Source: Pelomonas cellulosilytica (lineage in GTDB: Bacteria > Pseudomonadota > Gammaproteobacteria > Burkholderiales > Burkholderiaceae_C). From it: 64,000 bases of DNA. Within the stretch, counting starts at the first letter, position 1. The number at the start of each line of letters is the position of its first letter. Both the position numbers and the translations under genes were made by a program. Shown piece by piece: positions 15,822 through 23,557 of this stretch. Location: positions 248,001 to 312,000 of the forward strand of contig NZ_JAJTWU010000001.1 in assembly GCF_021353265.1 (NCBI RefSeq). The letters run 5' to 3'. Below the pieces are notes generated by a model, which was not told where the DNA came from, searched no databases, and saw nothing but the letters and a program-made list of their open reading frames with translations.

Positions 15822-17978
15822 CTACAGGCCGTAGCGGTGCTGCAGCAGCTGCTGCAGCCCGGCCCACAGCCGCCGGCCCAGTGGCTTCGGGGCCACCGGC
15901 ACGCGCAGCACGCCGGTCATGCCGTGCATGGCGAGGTCGGCCGGCAGCTCGCCGGGTGCGAATTCGGCCTGGATCTCGAAGAAGGCCTCGGCCGCAGTTG
16001 TGCCGGAGCTGTCGTCGGGACGGATGGCCACGTCGCCACCGCCGCCGAAGCCGAGCGACGGCGACATCAGCCGCTGGCGCTGGTAGGGCACCATGCGCAG
16101 CGCCGCCAGATGCAGCGCCTGGCCGCGCCGGCCGGCCAGGCGCAGCTCGGTCGCGACGGCGGGCGGCAGGGCCGGGCTCAGCTCAGCCACGTCGGCCTGC
16201 GGCAGCACGGCGGCAAAGCGCAGCGCGCTGCGGTCCACCACCTCGCCGATGGGTTGGGCCCGGTCCACCCAGGCGTCCAGCCGCTCGTGCAGCGTGGGCG
16301 CCACCCATTCGCCATCCTGTGGCGCCCGCACTTCCAGCGACGCGAGCAGCTTGACCGCTTCCACGCGGCGCGCCTCCAGCGCCTGCAGCCGCGCCTGCAG
16401 TGGCGCTACCTCGGCCGGCGTGCCGCTGAGCGCCAGGCCCAGCTGCACGCGGCTCTCGGCGATCTGGCTGTCGATGAGCTCCAACTGCAGCGACAGCTCG
16501 GGGTTGTCGAAGCGAGCCAGCAGCTGACCCTTCCTGACGTGCTGGCCGTGCTGCACCGGCAGCTCCTGCAGCCGCGCCGGCGCCTGCAGGTACAGCGGGC
16601 TGCTCTGGCGCGCCTCCAGCACGCCCGGCAGGCGCAGCGCATGCGGCAGCGGCAGCACGAACAGCAGCAACCAGGCCGTGACGACGAGGCCGCCCATCGC
16701 CGCGAGTGCGCGCGTGCGCATCGTGCCGCTCGCCACGCGCAGCCAGGCCCACAGCTTGGCGGCGGGCATCAGCACCATCGTGATGGCGGTGGTGACGACC
16801 ATCGCGACGCCGATGCCGAACCACTGGTCCGTCACATAGGCCAGCACGCCGAGCGTGACGACCCAGCGGTAGAAGAAGGCCAGCGCGCCGTAGACGGTGA
16901 ACCAGACACGCTCGTGTCGGTCCTGCGCCGGCTCGGGGTGCTCGCGCAGCCCGAACAGATACTTGGAGCCGTAGTGCAGCCACTGCGCCTGGGCCTTCTG
17001 GTAGAGGTTGGGCATCTCCACCAGGTCGGACAGGATGTAGTACGCGTCGTAGCGCAGCAGCGGGTTGCCGTTGAAGATCAGGCTCGACAGCGAGCCGACG
17101 ATCATGACGTTGAACGCCATGCTATGGACGGCGCCGTCCGCCGTGGTGGCCCACACGACGCAGGCCAGCGCCGCGAGGAACAGCTCGGCCAGCATGCCGG
17201 CCGCGCCCACGTAGGCCCGCTGCCACTTGTTGCGCAGGCCCCAACTGGCCGAGGCGTCGACGTAGGGCAGGGGCGCCAGCACCAGCACCATGACGCCGAA
17301 GGTCGGCACCTGGCCGCCGTAGCGCTTGCAGACGAAGGCGTGCGCCAGCTCGTGCACGACCTTCACCATCGTCGTCGCGAGGTACAACCAGGGCAGGTTG
17401 GACAGCGAGAGCAGGCCCTCGCTGCCGTTGCTGATCGCGCCGCGGTGCTCGAACGCCGTCGTGGCGCCCCAGGCCACTGCGGCCAGCCACACGAGGCCGG
17501 CGACGCGGCCGGTGCAGGCGCGGATGAAAGGCAGCACACGGTCCAGGTACTTGTCGAGTCCGAACAGCGGGAAGCGCCAGTACATGAAGGACAGCAGCCG
17601 GCCGAGGAACTCGCGGGAGCGCTGCCGCCTCAGACGCTCGGAGATGGCGTCGGCGTGTGGCTGCTCCTTGAAGTACAGCAGGCTGGACAGGTGCAGCTGG
17701 CTGAGCAGCCGCACCACTTCCTCCTGGCCGGGCGTGCCTTCGGGGTGGCGCTTGGCGAGGTCCTGCCAGGTCTCGTCGACGGTGTGCTGGCCGTCGAGCG
17801 CGCGCAGGAACTCGTAGGCCTGCGGAGTGACGCGGTAGAAGCGGTGCGAGTAGCCGTCTTCCAGCAGCACCCAGGCCTGGCCACGGTAGCGCTGGGCCTG
17901 GGCTTCGACGGTGGGTAGCAGCGCGACTCTGGATTGGGCGACCTGGTACCAGCTGTCGGAGAGCGTGCCCTGGGTCAT
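15822..17978 (-). CDS. M50 membrane metalloprotease fused to HlyD-type adaptor
   Basis: A 718-residue fusion. Residues about 35-75 look like a PqqD-type small domain. A multi-pass membrane core follows with the zinc protease motif VVHELAHAF (His209, Glu210, His213) and the second M50 motif FNGNPLLRYDAYY (302-314, Asp311 as third ligand), so the site looks intact. After the last helix (about 425-470) comes a biotinyl-lipoyl/HlyD region (LPVQHGQHVRKGQLLARFDNPEL, split by a coiled coil, then EVRAPQDGEW). Site-2-type proteases cut substrates within membranes; HlyD parts span the periplasm to TolC. Joining both suggests processing coupled to export (inference). ATG 17978 has a GGAG site and overlaps the stop of a 20-codon upstream ORF. 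It is followed 5 bp later by the SecA-like gene. Confidence 0.88.
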   Translation of the reverse strand: MTQGTLSDSWYQVAQSRVALLPTVEAQAQRYRGQAWVLLEDGYSHRFYRVTPQAYEFLRALDGQHTVDETWQDLAKRHPEGTPGQEEVVRLLSQLHLSSLLYFKEQPHADAISERLRRQRSREFLGRLLSFMYWRFPLFGLDKYLDRVLPFIRACTGRVAGLVWLAAVAWGATTAFEHRGAISNGSEGLLSLSNLPWLYLATTMVKVVHELAHAFVCKRYGGQVPTFGVMVLVLAPLPYVDASASWGLRNKWQRAYVGAAGMLAELFLAALACVVWATTADGAVHSMAFNVMIVGSLSSLIFNGNPLLRYDAYYILSDLVEMPNLYQKAQAQWLHYGSKYLFGLREHPEPAQDRHERVWFTVYGALAFFYRWVVTLGVLAYVTDQWFGIGVAMVVTTAITMVLMPAAKLWAWLRVASGTMRTRALAAMGGLVVTAWLLLFVLPLPHALRLPGVLEARQSSPLYLQAPARLQELPVQHGQHVRKGQLLARFDNPELSLQLELIDSQIAESRVQLGLALSGTPAEVAPLQARLQALEARRVEAVKLLASLEVRAPQDGEWVAPTLHERLDAWVDRAQPIGEVVDRSALRFAAVLPQADVAELSPALPPAVATELRLAGRRGQALHLAALRMVPYQRQRLMSPSLGFGGGGDVAIRPDDSSGTTAAEAFFEIQAEFAPGELPADLAMHGMTGVLRVPVAPKPLGRRLWAGLQQLLQHRYGL

Positions 17979-18037
17979 CGCGCTTGCTCCGCTTCGAAGC
18001 GCCTGGCGGGCTGCTCCGGCTTGACGCCACCGCTCAT
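17975..18037 (-). CDS. Possible 20-residue coupling ORF before M50-HlyD gene
   Basis: An ATG at 18037 opens a 20-codon frame, MSGGVKPEQPARRFEAEQAR, whose TGA overlaps the ATG of the M50-HlyD gene (ATGA). It fills the only real gap of the export operon and starts in a hairpin. Ribosome-site match is poor and there is no known homologue, so it may be only a coupling leader or chance. Confidence 0.3.
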   Translation of the reverse strand: MSGGVKPEQPARRFEAEQAR

Positions 18038-18057
18038 GCCGGGAGTTCGCCCCGGCA
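18037..18057 (-). promoter_or_regulatory. Intercistronic hairpin in export operon
   Basis: TGCCGGG (18037-18043) and CCCGGCA (18051-18057) form a perfect 7-bp stem with a 7-nt loop, in the 129-bp gap between the GAF-HlyD and M50-HlyD genes. No U-run follows on the transcribed strand, so it is more likely an mRNA-processing or attenuation element than a full terminator. The gap otherwise holds only the small ORF noted at 17975-18037. Confidence 0.35.
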
Positions 18058-18107
18058 CTGGCCTGGCCTTGAAGCCACCGTCTGTGAAGCAAGCCGGCCG
18101 CATCCCG

Positions 18108-20054
18108 TCACCACCACAACCACAAGCGCAGCTGATCCACCACCCGATGCGTCAGCACCCAGATGATCTTCCGTGGCCCCGCGTCGATCCGCGCATTGCC
18201 GCTCATGCCTGGCCGCCACCAGTCCGCTGGCGGCGACAGCAGCTCCGCCCGCACCATGAACTGGTTGCCTTCCTGGCCCTTGATCTGGGCCACGGGGATG
18301 ACCGACAACACCCGCAGCGCGATCTTCTCGTCGGGCCGTGTCATCAGGCTCAGCTCGCCCGAGGCGCCCGGCTTCAGCTGCGATGCATCGCGCTCCGGCA
18401 CCTGCAGCGTCGCGTACAGCTTCTCCACGCGCGCCAGCCGGTAGAGCTTGTCGCCCTTGCGCACCGGCGCGCCCTGCAGCTCCCGCTTCTCGCCTTCCAC
18501 GACGACGCCGTCGAACGGCGCGCGGTTAGCTGCCAGGTCGATGAGCTCCAGCGTCCGCGCCAGCCGCGCCTGCGCCTGCGCTGTGCGGGCATTGCCCACT
18601 TCGGCCTCGGCCAGCGCGCCGGCGGCGCGGGCCTTGTCGGCCTCCGCCGTGTAGCGCTGCACCTCGGCGCGTGCATCGGCGGCCTGGTTCTGCAGGTCGC
18701 GCACGTCCAGCTGGGCCAGCAGCTCGCCGGCCTTGACGTTCTGGCCGGCGCTCACCAGCGCTTCCTCCACCCGGCCGTCGAACTGGGCCGACAGGATGCG
18801 TGTGCTGTCCGTGGCGAGCTGCGCGCTGGCGCCCACGCGGTAGTCCCAGTTCACGAACAGCGACACCAGCAACGCCAGCGCGCCGAGGCCGGCTCCGGTC
18901 TTCAGACCTAGGTGCTGCGGCCCCAGCCACAAACGGGCCCGGCGACGCAGCTCGTCCTGCGCCCGCAAGACGAGCGCGCGCTGCTGCCAGTGCAGGCTTT
19001 CCAGCCAGGGCAGCGCCACGCGCAGCGTCAGGCGTAGACGGGCGAGTTGCTCGGCGGGCAGTGGCTCGCCGTCGAACACCATCAGCACAGCCGCCCGTGG
19101 CGCGCTGTGGCCGCTGGCCAGCGGCAGCGAGGCCATGCCCACAGCGCCCAGCGACTGCTGTAGCAGCCGGTGTGCCGGCAGCGCGGGCGGTGCCGCGGTG
19201 TCGATCTCAGCCAGCGCGGTGCTGGCCTCGCCGCCTGCTGCGGGCGGGTCTAGCCGGACGCCTTCGTCGTGATCCAGCGCCTCGTCCAGCGCGCCTTCGG
19301 TCAGCACGACGGCGTGGGCGAAGCGGTCCAGCTTGTCGCGGTGGCTGAGCGCCACCAGCCGCAGCGGCGAGCCGGCCTCGGCCCGCCAGCCCAGCGCCAA
19401 CTGCTGCGCGCCGAGCGCGCTGGCCAGCGCATTGACGAGCGCCAGCGTCGCAGGCTCGAAGCCGTCGTGGCGTTGGGCGAAGAGCACCGCGTCCAGCAGC
19501 GGCGCCCAGGTCGCCAGTGGCGCGTCGGCCGTCGTGTCGGACGGTGTGGTGGTAGTTGCGGCGGCCGTTGCGAGCGCCTCGCCTGGCGCCGGCAGGTCCG
19601 CCACCAGCTGGGCTCGCAGCACCAGTTCGTTCAGGTGGGGCCGCTCGCGGTCTGGCAGGCACAGCAGCCACAGGTCGCTTGGCGCGCGCTCGGGCCGCAC
19701 AGCAACCAGCCATTGCGTGCTGCCCTGGGCCGAGCGCTGTGGCAGGCTGGCGAAGCCCTGCGTGCGGGCGCGCTGGGCCAGTGCACCCAGGTCGGCGGTG
19801 AAGTCGGAGCGTAGCGGGGCGGCCGCCGGGTCGGCGGCCGCGGCTTCGTCATGCGCCTCGGCCAGCAGCCGCCAGCCGGCATCGGACTCGGCCAGCCACC
19901 AGCCCTGCTGCGCGCGCATCAGCCGCGCCAGCAAGGCGATGACGCGGGCCGCGTAGTCGCCCTGCCGGCTTGCGTCGCGCAGCGCATGCAGCGCCAGCAC
20001 CAGCTCGCGGGCGCTGTAGCTTGGCAACGCGGTCACGACGCCGGGGGCGCTCAC
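18108..20054 (-). CDS. GAF-like domain fused to HlyD-type adaptor
   Basis: A 648-residue protein. The first ~350 residues are a soluble Ala/Leu-rich region with a GAF-like stretch (about 185-345, e.g. LLDAVLFAQRHDGFEPATLALVNALASAL and ASLPLASG). One membrane segment (387-402, GLGALALLVSLFVNW) follows. Residues 403-648 are a membrane-fusion protein: lipoyl half ILSAQFDGRVEEALVSAGQNVKAGELLAQLD, coiled coil about 455-500, second lipoyl half RAPFDGVVVEGE, then a beta-barrel. The topology would put the GAF-like part in the cytoplasm and the adaptor in the periplasm. The GTG at 20054 overlaps the stop of the preceding hlyD (GTGA) and is my chosen start; the frame stays open further upstream. Cytosolic sensing of cargo or a small ligand by an adaptor is an inference. 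Confidence 0.85.
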   Translation of the reverse strand: MSAPGVVTALPSYSARELVLALHALRDASRQGDYAARVIALLARLMRAQQGWWLAESDAGWRLLAEAHDEAAAADPAAAPLRSDFTADLGALAQRARTQGFASLPQRSAQGSTQWLVAVRPERAPSDLWLLCLPDRERPHLNELVLRAQLVADLPAPGEALATAAATTTTPSDTTADAPLATWAPLLDAVLFAQRHDGFEPATLALVNALASALGAQQLALGWRAEAGSPLRLVALSHRDKLDRFAHAVVLTEGALDEALDHDEGVRLDPPAAGGEASTALAEIDTAAPPALPAHRLLQQSLGAVGMASLPLASGHSAPRAAVLMVFDGEPLPAEQLARLRLTLRVALPWLESLHWQQRALVLRAQDELRRRARLWLGPQHLGLKTGAGLGALALLVSLFVNWDYRVGASAQLATDSTRILSAQFDGRVEEALVSAGQNVKAGELLAQLDVRDLQNQAADARAEVQRYTAEADKARAAGALAEAEVGNARTAQAQARLARTLELIDLAANRAPFDGVVVEGEKRELQGAPVRKGDKLYRLARVEKLYATLQVPERDASQLKPGASGELSLMTRPDEKIALRVLSVIPVAQIKGQEGNQFMVRAELLSPPADWWRPGMSGNARIDAGPRKIIWVLTHRVVDQLRLWLWW

Positions 20055-20848
20055 TTCGCCGGCCCTCCGTCGAGCTTGACGATGCCCTTGCTGCCGGCGG
20101 CGACGCGTCCGGCGGGGTTGTTGAAGCGCACGCGCACCTCGACGAGGCCGCTGGCCGCGTCCGTCACCGGCGAGATGAAGCTGACGTTGCCGTTCACCGT
20201 ATCGCCGCCGTCGATGGCGACGGGCAGCGCCTGGCCATCCTTCAGCCTGCGGGCCGCAGCGGCCGGGATGTTGACGCGCAGGTGCAGCACCGACGCGTCC
20301 ACCAGCTCCACCATCGTGTCGCCCGGCTTGGCCCACTCGCCGACGTCGATGCCCACCTTCGTGACGACGCCGGCCACCGGCGCGACGAGGCGGCGCTGCA
20401 GGCGGTCCGTCTCCGCCAGCTGCAGCTCGGTCTTCTCGCGGATCTTCTGCGCCTGCAGCTGCGCGAGGCGACCACGCGTGGCGATGAAGTCCAGCTCGTT
20501 GCGCGCGGCGTCTTCGCGGCTCAGCGCGCCGCGGCTGGCCGCCAGCTTACGTGCGTCTTCGGCCAGCGGCTGCACCACCTTCAGCCGCTCTTCGGTGGCT
20601 CGCAGTTCGCTGACATCGTCGGCCTGGATGCGGCGGCGCTGCTCTTCCAGCGCCTGCGCGCGTTCGTCTAGCAGGACGAGCGCCTGGCCGGCGCCCACCT
20701 TCTGCCCCGGCTCAACGGCCACCTTGGCGACGATACCGGTGACGGGCAGGCTCAAGGACAGCTTGTGGCGGGCATGGACGATGCCGACGTAGTCAGCCGC
20801 CAGGGCGGGGGCGGCGGCAAGCGTGGCAAGGAGGAGCAGCGGCTTCAT
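20051..20848 (-). CDS. HlyD/RND-type periplasmic adaptor
   Basis: A 265-residue short membrane-fusion protein with a cleavable-looking signal peptide (MKPLLLLATLAAAPALAADY). Lipoyl half-motifs are LPVTGIVAKVAVEPGQKVGAGQALVLLD (split here by position, about 34-61) and APVAGVVTKVGIDVGEWAKPGD. Between them lies an alpha-helical hairpin (about 65-145) rich in Arg, Glu and Gln that would dock on a TolC tip. The C-terminal beta-barrel ends at VRVRFNNPAGRVAAGSKG. It overlaps the TolC-like gene upstream (ATGA) and the GAF-HlyD gene downstream (GTGA). No RND pump or ABC transporter is encoded beside it. It probably bridges the inner-membrane adaptors to the outer-membrane channel of the same operon. 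Confidence 0.9.
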   Translation of the reverse strand: MKPLLLLATLAAAPALAADYVGIVHARHKLSLSLPVTGIVAKVAVEPGQKVGAGQALVLLDERAQALEEQRRRIQADDVSELRATEERLKVVQPLAEDARKLAASRGALSREDAARNELDFIATRGRLAQLQAQKIREKTELQLAETDRLQRRLVAPVAGVVTKVGIDVGEWAKPGDTMVELVDASVLHLRVNIPAAAARRLKDGQALPVAIDGGDTVNGNVSFISPVTDAASGLVEVRVRFNNPAGRVAAGSKGIVKLDGGPAK

Positions 20849-22467
20849 TCGGTGATCTGTACGTCGTTGGCGGTCAAGAGGCTGCCGTCAACCAATTGCA
20901 AGGCGACGCGGGCCAAGGCCCAGCGGCTGGTGCCGTCGATGAGGCGCATGCGGGCGTCGAGCACGTCAGCCTGCAGCCGCAGCAGACGGCCGCGCGGCGC
21001 AGCGCCGCTGTTGAACTGCTCGCGCACGCCTGCCTCGAGCTGCTCGCGTGCGACCAGCTCCTCGCGCAGCTGCACCAGCTCCCGGCCCAGTTCGGCCGCC
21101 TGCGCGGCCCGGTTGAAGTAGTCGCTGGCCAGCGCCTGGCGGACGGAGTGCACCTCAAGCGCCGACTGCTCGACGCGCAGCTGCTGCGCGCGGTACTCGG
21201 CCTGTGCACGGCGGTCACCGCCGATGGGCACCTCGACGGCGACGCCGATGGTCCAGTCGGGGTTGCGGCCCTGCGCGGCCTTGACGGCCGCATCCAGCGG
21301 GCCGTAGACGAGACTGTTGGTGCTGTAGCTGGCCTGTACATCCAGCGCCGGCAGCTTCTTGCTGTAGGCCAGCCGCAGGCGCGCGTCAGCCTGCTCGCGC
21401 TTGAGCAGCGCCATGCGCAGCGGTGGCCAGGCGGCCTCGATGTCGGGCAGGCGTTCGGCTAGCGCCGCTAGTTCGCTCGGGGCTGGCGGCGCGTCGAGCT
21501 CAGGTGCAGCCAGCTGCCAGTCGCCGTCCTGCGGCGGCAGGTCCAGCATGACGCGCACCTTGGCCTCGGCATCCAGCAGCGCCTGCTGGCCGCGTGCCAG
21601 CTCTGCACGACGCGCGGCCAGCACGGCCTGGGCCTCGTCGAGCGAACCAGGCGCCAGGCGCCCGCCGTCGACGCGCAGCCGCACGTCCTCAACCGTCTCG
21701 CGGGCGTTGTCCAGCGCGGCCGTTCGCAGCGCCTGCGTCTCGCGCGCCCGCCACAGCTGCCAGTAGCTCGACAGCGCATCGCTGCCGATGCGCAGCACCT
21801 GCTGGCGGAACTGCCAGGCGCCGATCTGGCTCTCGTAGCGGGCCACGCGTAGGTCGGTCTCAATGACATCGCGGCCGGCGCCGCGCAGCAGCGGCTGGCG
21901 CAGCGACAGCACCAGCGCGCCGGTGCTTTCGGAGTCGCCGGTGGCGAAGCTGGCAGAACCGATGACGTTGCTGCGGCGCTGCGTGCTGCGCCAGGCGAGC
22001 GCGACCTCGGCGCCGGTCGGTGCCTTCATGCGCAGGCCGGCCTCGCCGCCGAGGACTTGTTCGTCCAGGCGCGTGATGCCACCCAGCGCCGCCTGCAGGC
22101 GTTCCTCGACGGTGCGCTGGCGGTTGCGGCCTTCGCGGCGCAGGTTGGCGTAGGCGACGGGCAGGTAGAGGCCTGTCTCGGCCTCCGCGGCCTGCTCGGA
22201 CACGCGCGACTGCAGCCGGGCGTACAGCACCTCGGCGTTCTGTTCCAGCGCGAGCTGGGCCAGCGTCCTCGCGTCCAGCCGCACCGGACGCGTCGCGGTC
22301 GGCCTGGGCGGGGGCTCATAGGGCTGGAAGCCCGACTTCAGCGGCGGGTCGTAAGGTGGGTAGGCCGAGTCCTCCACGCCGCCGACCAGGACCGCACCGG
22401 CCGGCCCGGCGAGGGCGACCACGATCGCGCAGGCTCCAGCGCGCCAGCAGGCGGCGCGCCGGCCCAT
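20845..22467 (-). CDS. TolC-family outer-membrane efflux/secretion protein
   Basis: A 540-residue protein with a signal peptide (cleavage near GPAGA, residues 22-26), a Pro-rich linker (about 33-60), and two OEP repeats. Repeat one begins LDARTLAQLALEQNAEVLYARLQSRVSEQ and includes LSLRQPLLRGAGRDV; repeat two begins about residue 330 (LPDIEAAWPPLRMALLKREQADARLRLAYSKKLPALDVQASY) and includes VAVEVPIGGDRRAQAEYRA. These are the hallmarks of trimeric TolC-like channels spanning outer membrane and periplasm. The ATG at 22467 shares one base with the SapC stop (TGATG); a TTG at 22470 is possible. The next gene, hlyD, overlaps it by ATGA. It is the probable exit duct for the giant LEPR-XLL proteins encoded divergently. 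Confidence 0.93.
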   Translation of the reverse strand: MGRRAACWRAGACAIVVALAGPAGAVLVGGVEDSAYPPYDPPLKSGFQPYEPPPRPTATRPVRLDARTLAQLALEQNAEVLYARLQSRVSEQAAEAETGLYLPVAYANLRREGRNRQRTVEERLQAALGGITRLDEQVLGGEAGLRMKAPTGAEVALAWRSTQRRSNVIGSASFATGDSESTGALVLSLRQPLLRGAGRDVIETDLRVARYESQIGAWQFRQQVLRIGSDALSSYWQLWRARETQALRTAALDNARETVEDVRLRVDGGRLAPGSLDEAQAVLAARRAELARGQQALLDAEAKVRVMLDLPPQDGDWQLAAPELDAPPAPSELAALAERLPDIEAAWPPLRMALLKREQADARLRLAYSKKLPALDVQASYSTNSLVYGPLDAAVKAAQGRNPDWTIGVAVEVPIGGDRRAQAEYRAQQLRVEQSALEVHSVRQALASDYFNRAAQAAELGRELVQLREELVAREQLEAGVREQFNSGAAPRGRLLRLQADVLDARMRLIDGTSRWALARVALQLVDGSLLTANDVQITE

Positions 22468-23201
22468 CAAGCCGCCTTGGGCGCGATGCGCTTGTCCTTC
22501 AGCTGCATCAGGCGCTCGATCTGCGCAAGCGACATCAGCTGGGCGTAGATGGCGGGCAGGTAGCGCTTGGTGCGAAGTTCCAGGAACTTGTCATTGGAGA
22601 GGTTGTTCAGACGCTCTTCGTTGACGACCCAGCATCCGGCGATGTTCTTCTCGCGGTCGCCCTCGCGAACGCGCATCTGCAGCGGCGTGAACATGTTCAG
22701 TTCGGCCAGCGCCTTGGAGAACTCCAGCGTGATCTGGTCCATCTGCTGCAGCTCGGCGAGGTAGCGCTTGACGTTCTCGACGATCTGCGTCGGCTCGCCC
22801 TTGTCGTCGAACAGCGCGCTGCCTTCGCCGTCCTTGCCGTCGACGCTGACGAGACTGCTGGCCTCGTCCAGGCAGATTGTGAAATGACCTTCGGTGGCGC
22901 TGCCGGCCAGCGCGAAGGGGTAGCGGCGGATGATGGCGGGGATGTAGCTCGCCTCCCACTTGCCGCCTTCGCTGACGAACAGGTTCTCGCCGGCATCCAG
23001 GCCCAGCAGCGTCACGGGACGGAACGCGTCCTTCTCCTTGTCCTCGACGAAGACGATGGGGTAGACCGCTGCGGCACGGGCGAATTCGTGCATCGTCAGG
23101 TAGGCGATGTGGAAGTCCTTCGCGAAACCGAAACCCGTGATCTCCTTGATGCGGGTGCGGGCGTGGCGCTCACGGTTGACGGGGACGACTTTCTCGAACA
23201 T
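22467..23201 (-). CDS. SapC-family protein
   Basis: A 244-residue soluble protein with no signal peptide, matching the SapC family: an N-terminal VNRERHARTRIKE, a central YPIVFVED (about 47-54), LLGLDAGENLFV, GKWEASYIPAIIRRYPFAL (about 80-98), and a C-terminal helical part ending in LKDKRIAPKAA. SapC proteins are named after the Campylobacter fetus S-layer (surface array protein) locus, where neighbouring genes encode type I secretion of the S-layer protein; the molecular role of SapC is not known to me. It is the first gene of the export operon. Its ATG (23201) has AGAAGGA at proper spacing, and a 10-bp direct repeat overlaps that site. It is divergent from the giant surface protein gene, a suggestive parallel with S-layer loci. 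Confidence 0.9.
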   Translation of the reverse strand: MFEKVVPVNRERHARTRIKEITGFGFAKDFHIAYLTMHEFARAAAVYPIVFVEDKEKDAFRPVTLLGLDAGENLFVSEGGKWEASYIPAIIRRYPFALAGSATEGHFTICLDEASSLVSVDGKDGEGSALFDDKGEPTQIVENVKRYLAELQQMDQITLEFSKALAELNMFTPLQMRVREGDREKNIAGCWVVNEERLNNLSNDKFLELRTKRYLPAIYAQLMSLAQIERLMQLKDKRIAPKAA

Positions 23202-23553
23202 CACGAATCCTTCTGACACAGTTCTGACACACGGCGGCTGGTTGGTAACAGGGCAACCCGAAGCGCCGGCAATGCTCTTCAGTATCGGTGACGCCTCGTC
23301 CATACGGACACAGGAAAGTCCTAGTCGATCTGTCTGTCGCACTGCGCGCAGCCATGACGTCTATCGAAGTTGGCCCATTTCAAGTCGCGTTGGCCTACCC
23401 GCCTAAATAGGGGGGTGGGTGCTTCGGCCGCTGCTGCAAACGCGCATCGAAAACCGTAACGACCACCGCTATGCTCAGTTACATGATCCGCGCCCAACTC
23501 ACCTGCCGTGACTCCGCTGCCGTTGCCAGCCCCGCGGCAGAGAGCGTGGCGTC
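23202..23553. promoter_or_regulatory. Divergent intergenic region between sapC operon and giant gene
   Basis: This 352-bp region must hold both outward promoters. Visible items are a 10-bp direct repeat next to sapC (23211-23231), a G-rich tract near 23409-23419, and a small leader-like frame (23471-23557). A TATGCT hexamer at 23470-23475 is a weak -10 candidate for the giant gene. I could not assign a convincing -35/-10 pair on either strand, nor a known operator. Confidence 0.5.
23211..23231. repeat. Tandem 10-bp repeat TTCTGACACA next to sapC start
   Basis: TTCTGACACA occurs at 23211-23220 and again at 23222-23231, an 11-bp period (about one helical turn). The proximal copy overlaps the sapC ribosome-binding site (AGAAGGA on the minus strand). 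It could be a regulator-binding site on one DNA face or an mRNA site for translational control; neither is demonstrated. Confidence 0.5.
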
Positions 23554-23557
23554 GTGA
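23471..23557 (+). CDS. Possible 28-residue leader ORF of the giant gene
   Basis: An ATG at 23471 opens a 28-codon frame (starting MLSYMIRAQLTCRDS) that ends in a TGA overlapping the GTG of the giant gene (GTGA). A second ATG lies at 23483. No good ribosome site precedes it and I recognise no homologue. The overlap mirrors the coupled junctions of the divergent operon, so translational coupling of the giant GTG start is plausible but unproven. Confidence 0.3.
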   Translation: MLSYMIRAQLTCRDSAAVASPAAESVAS

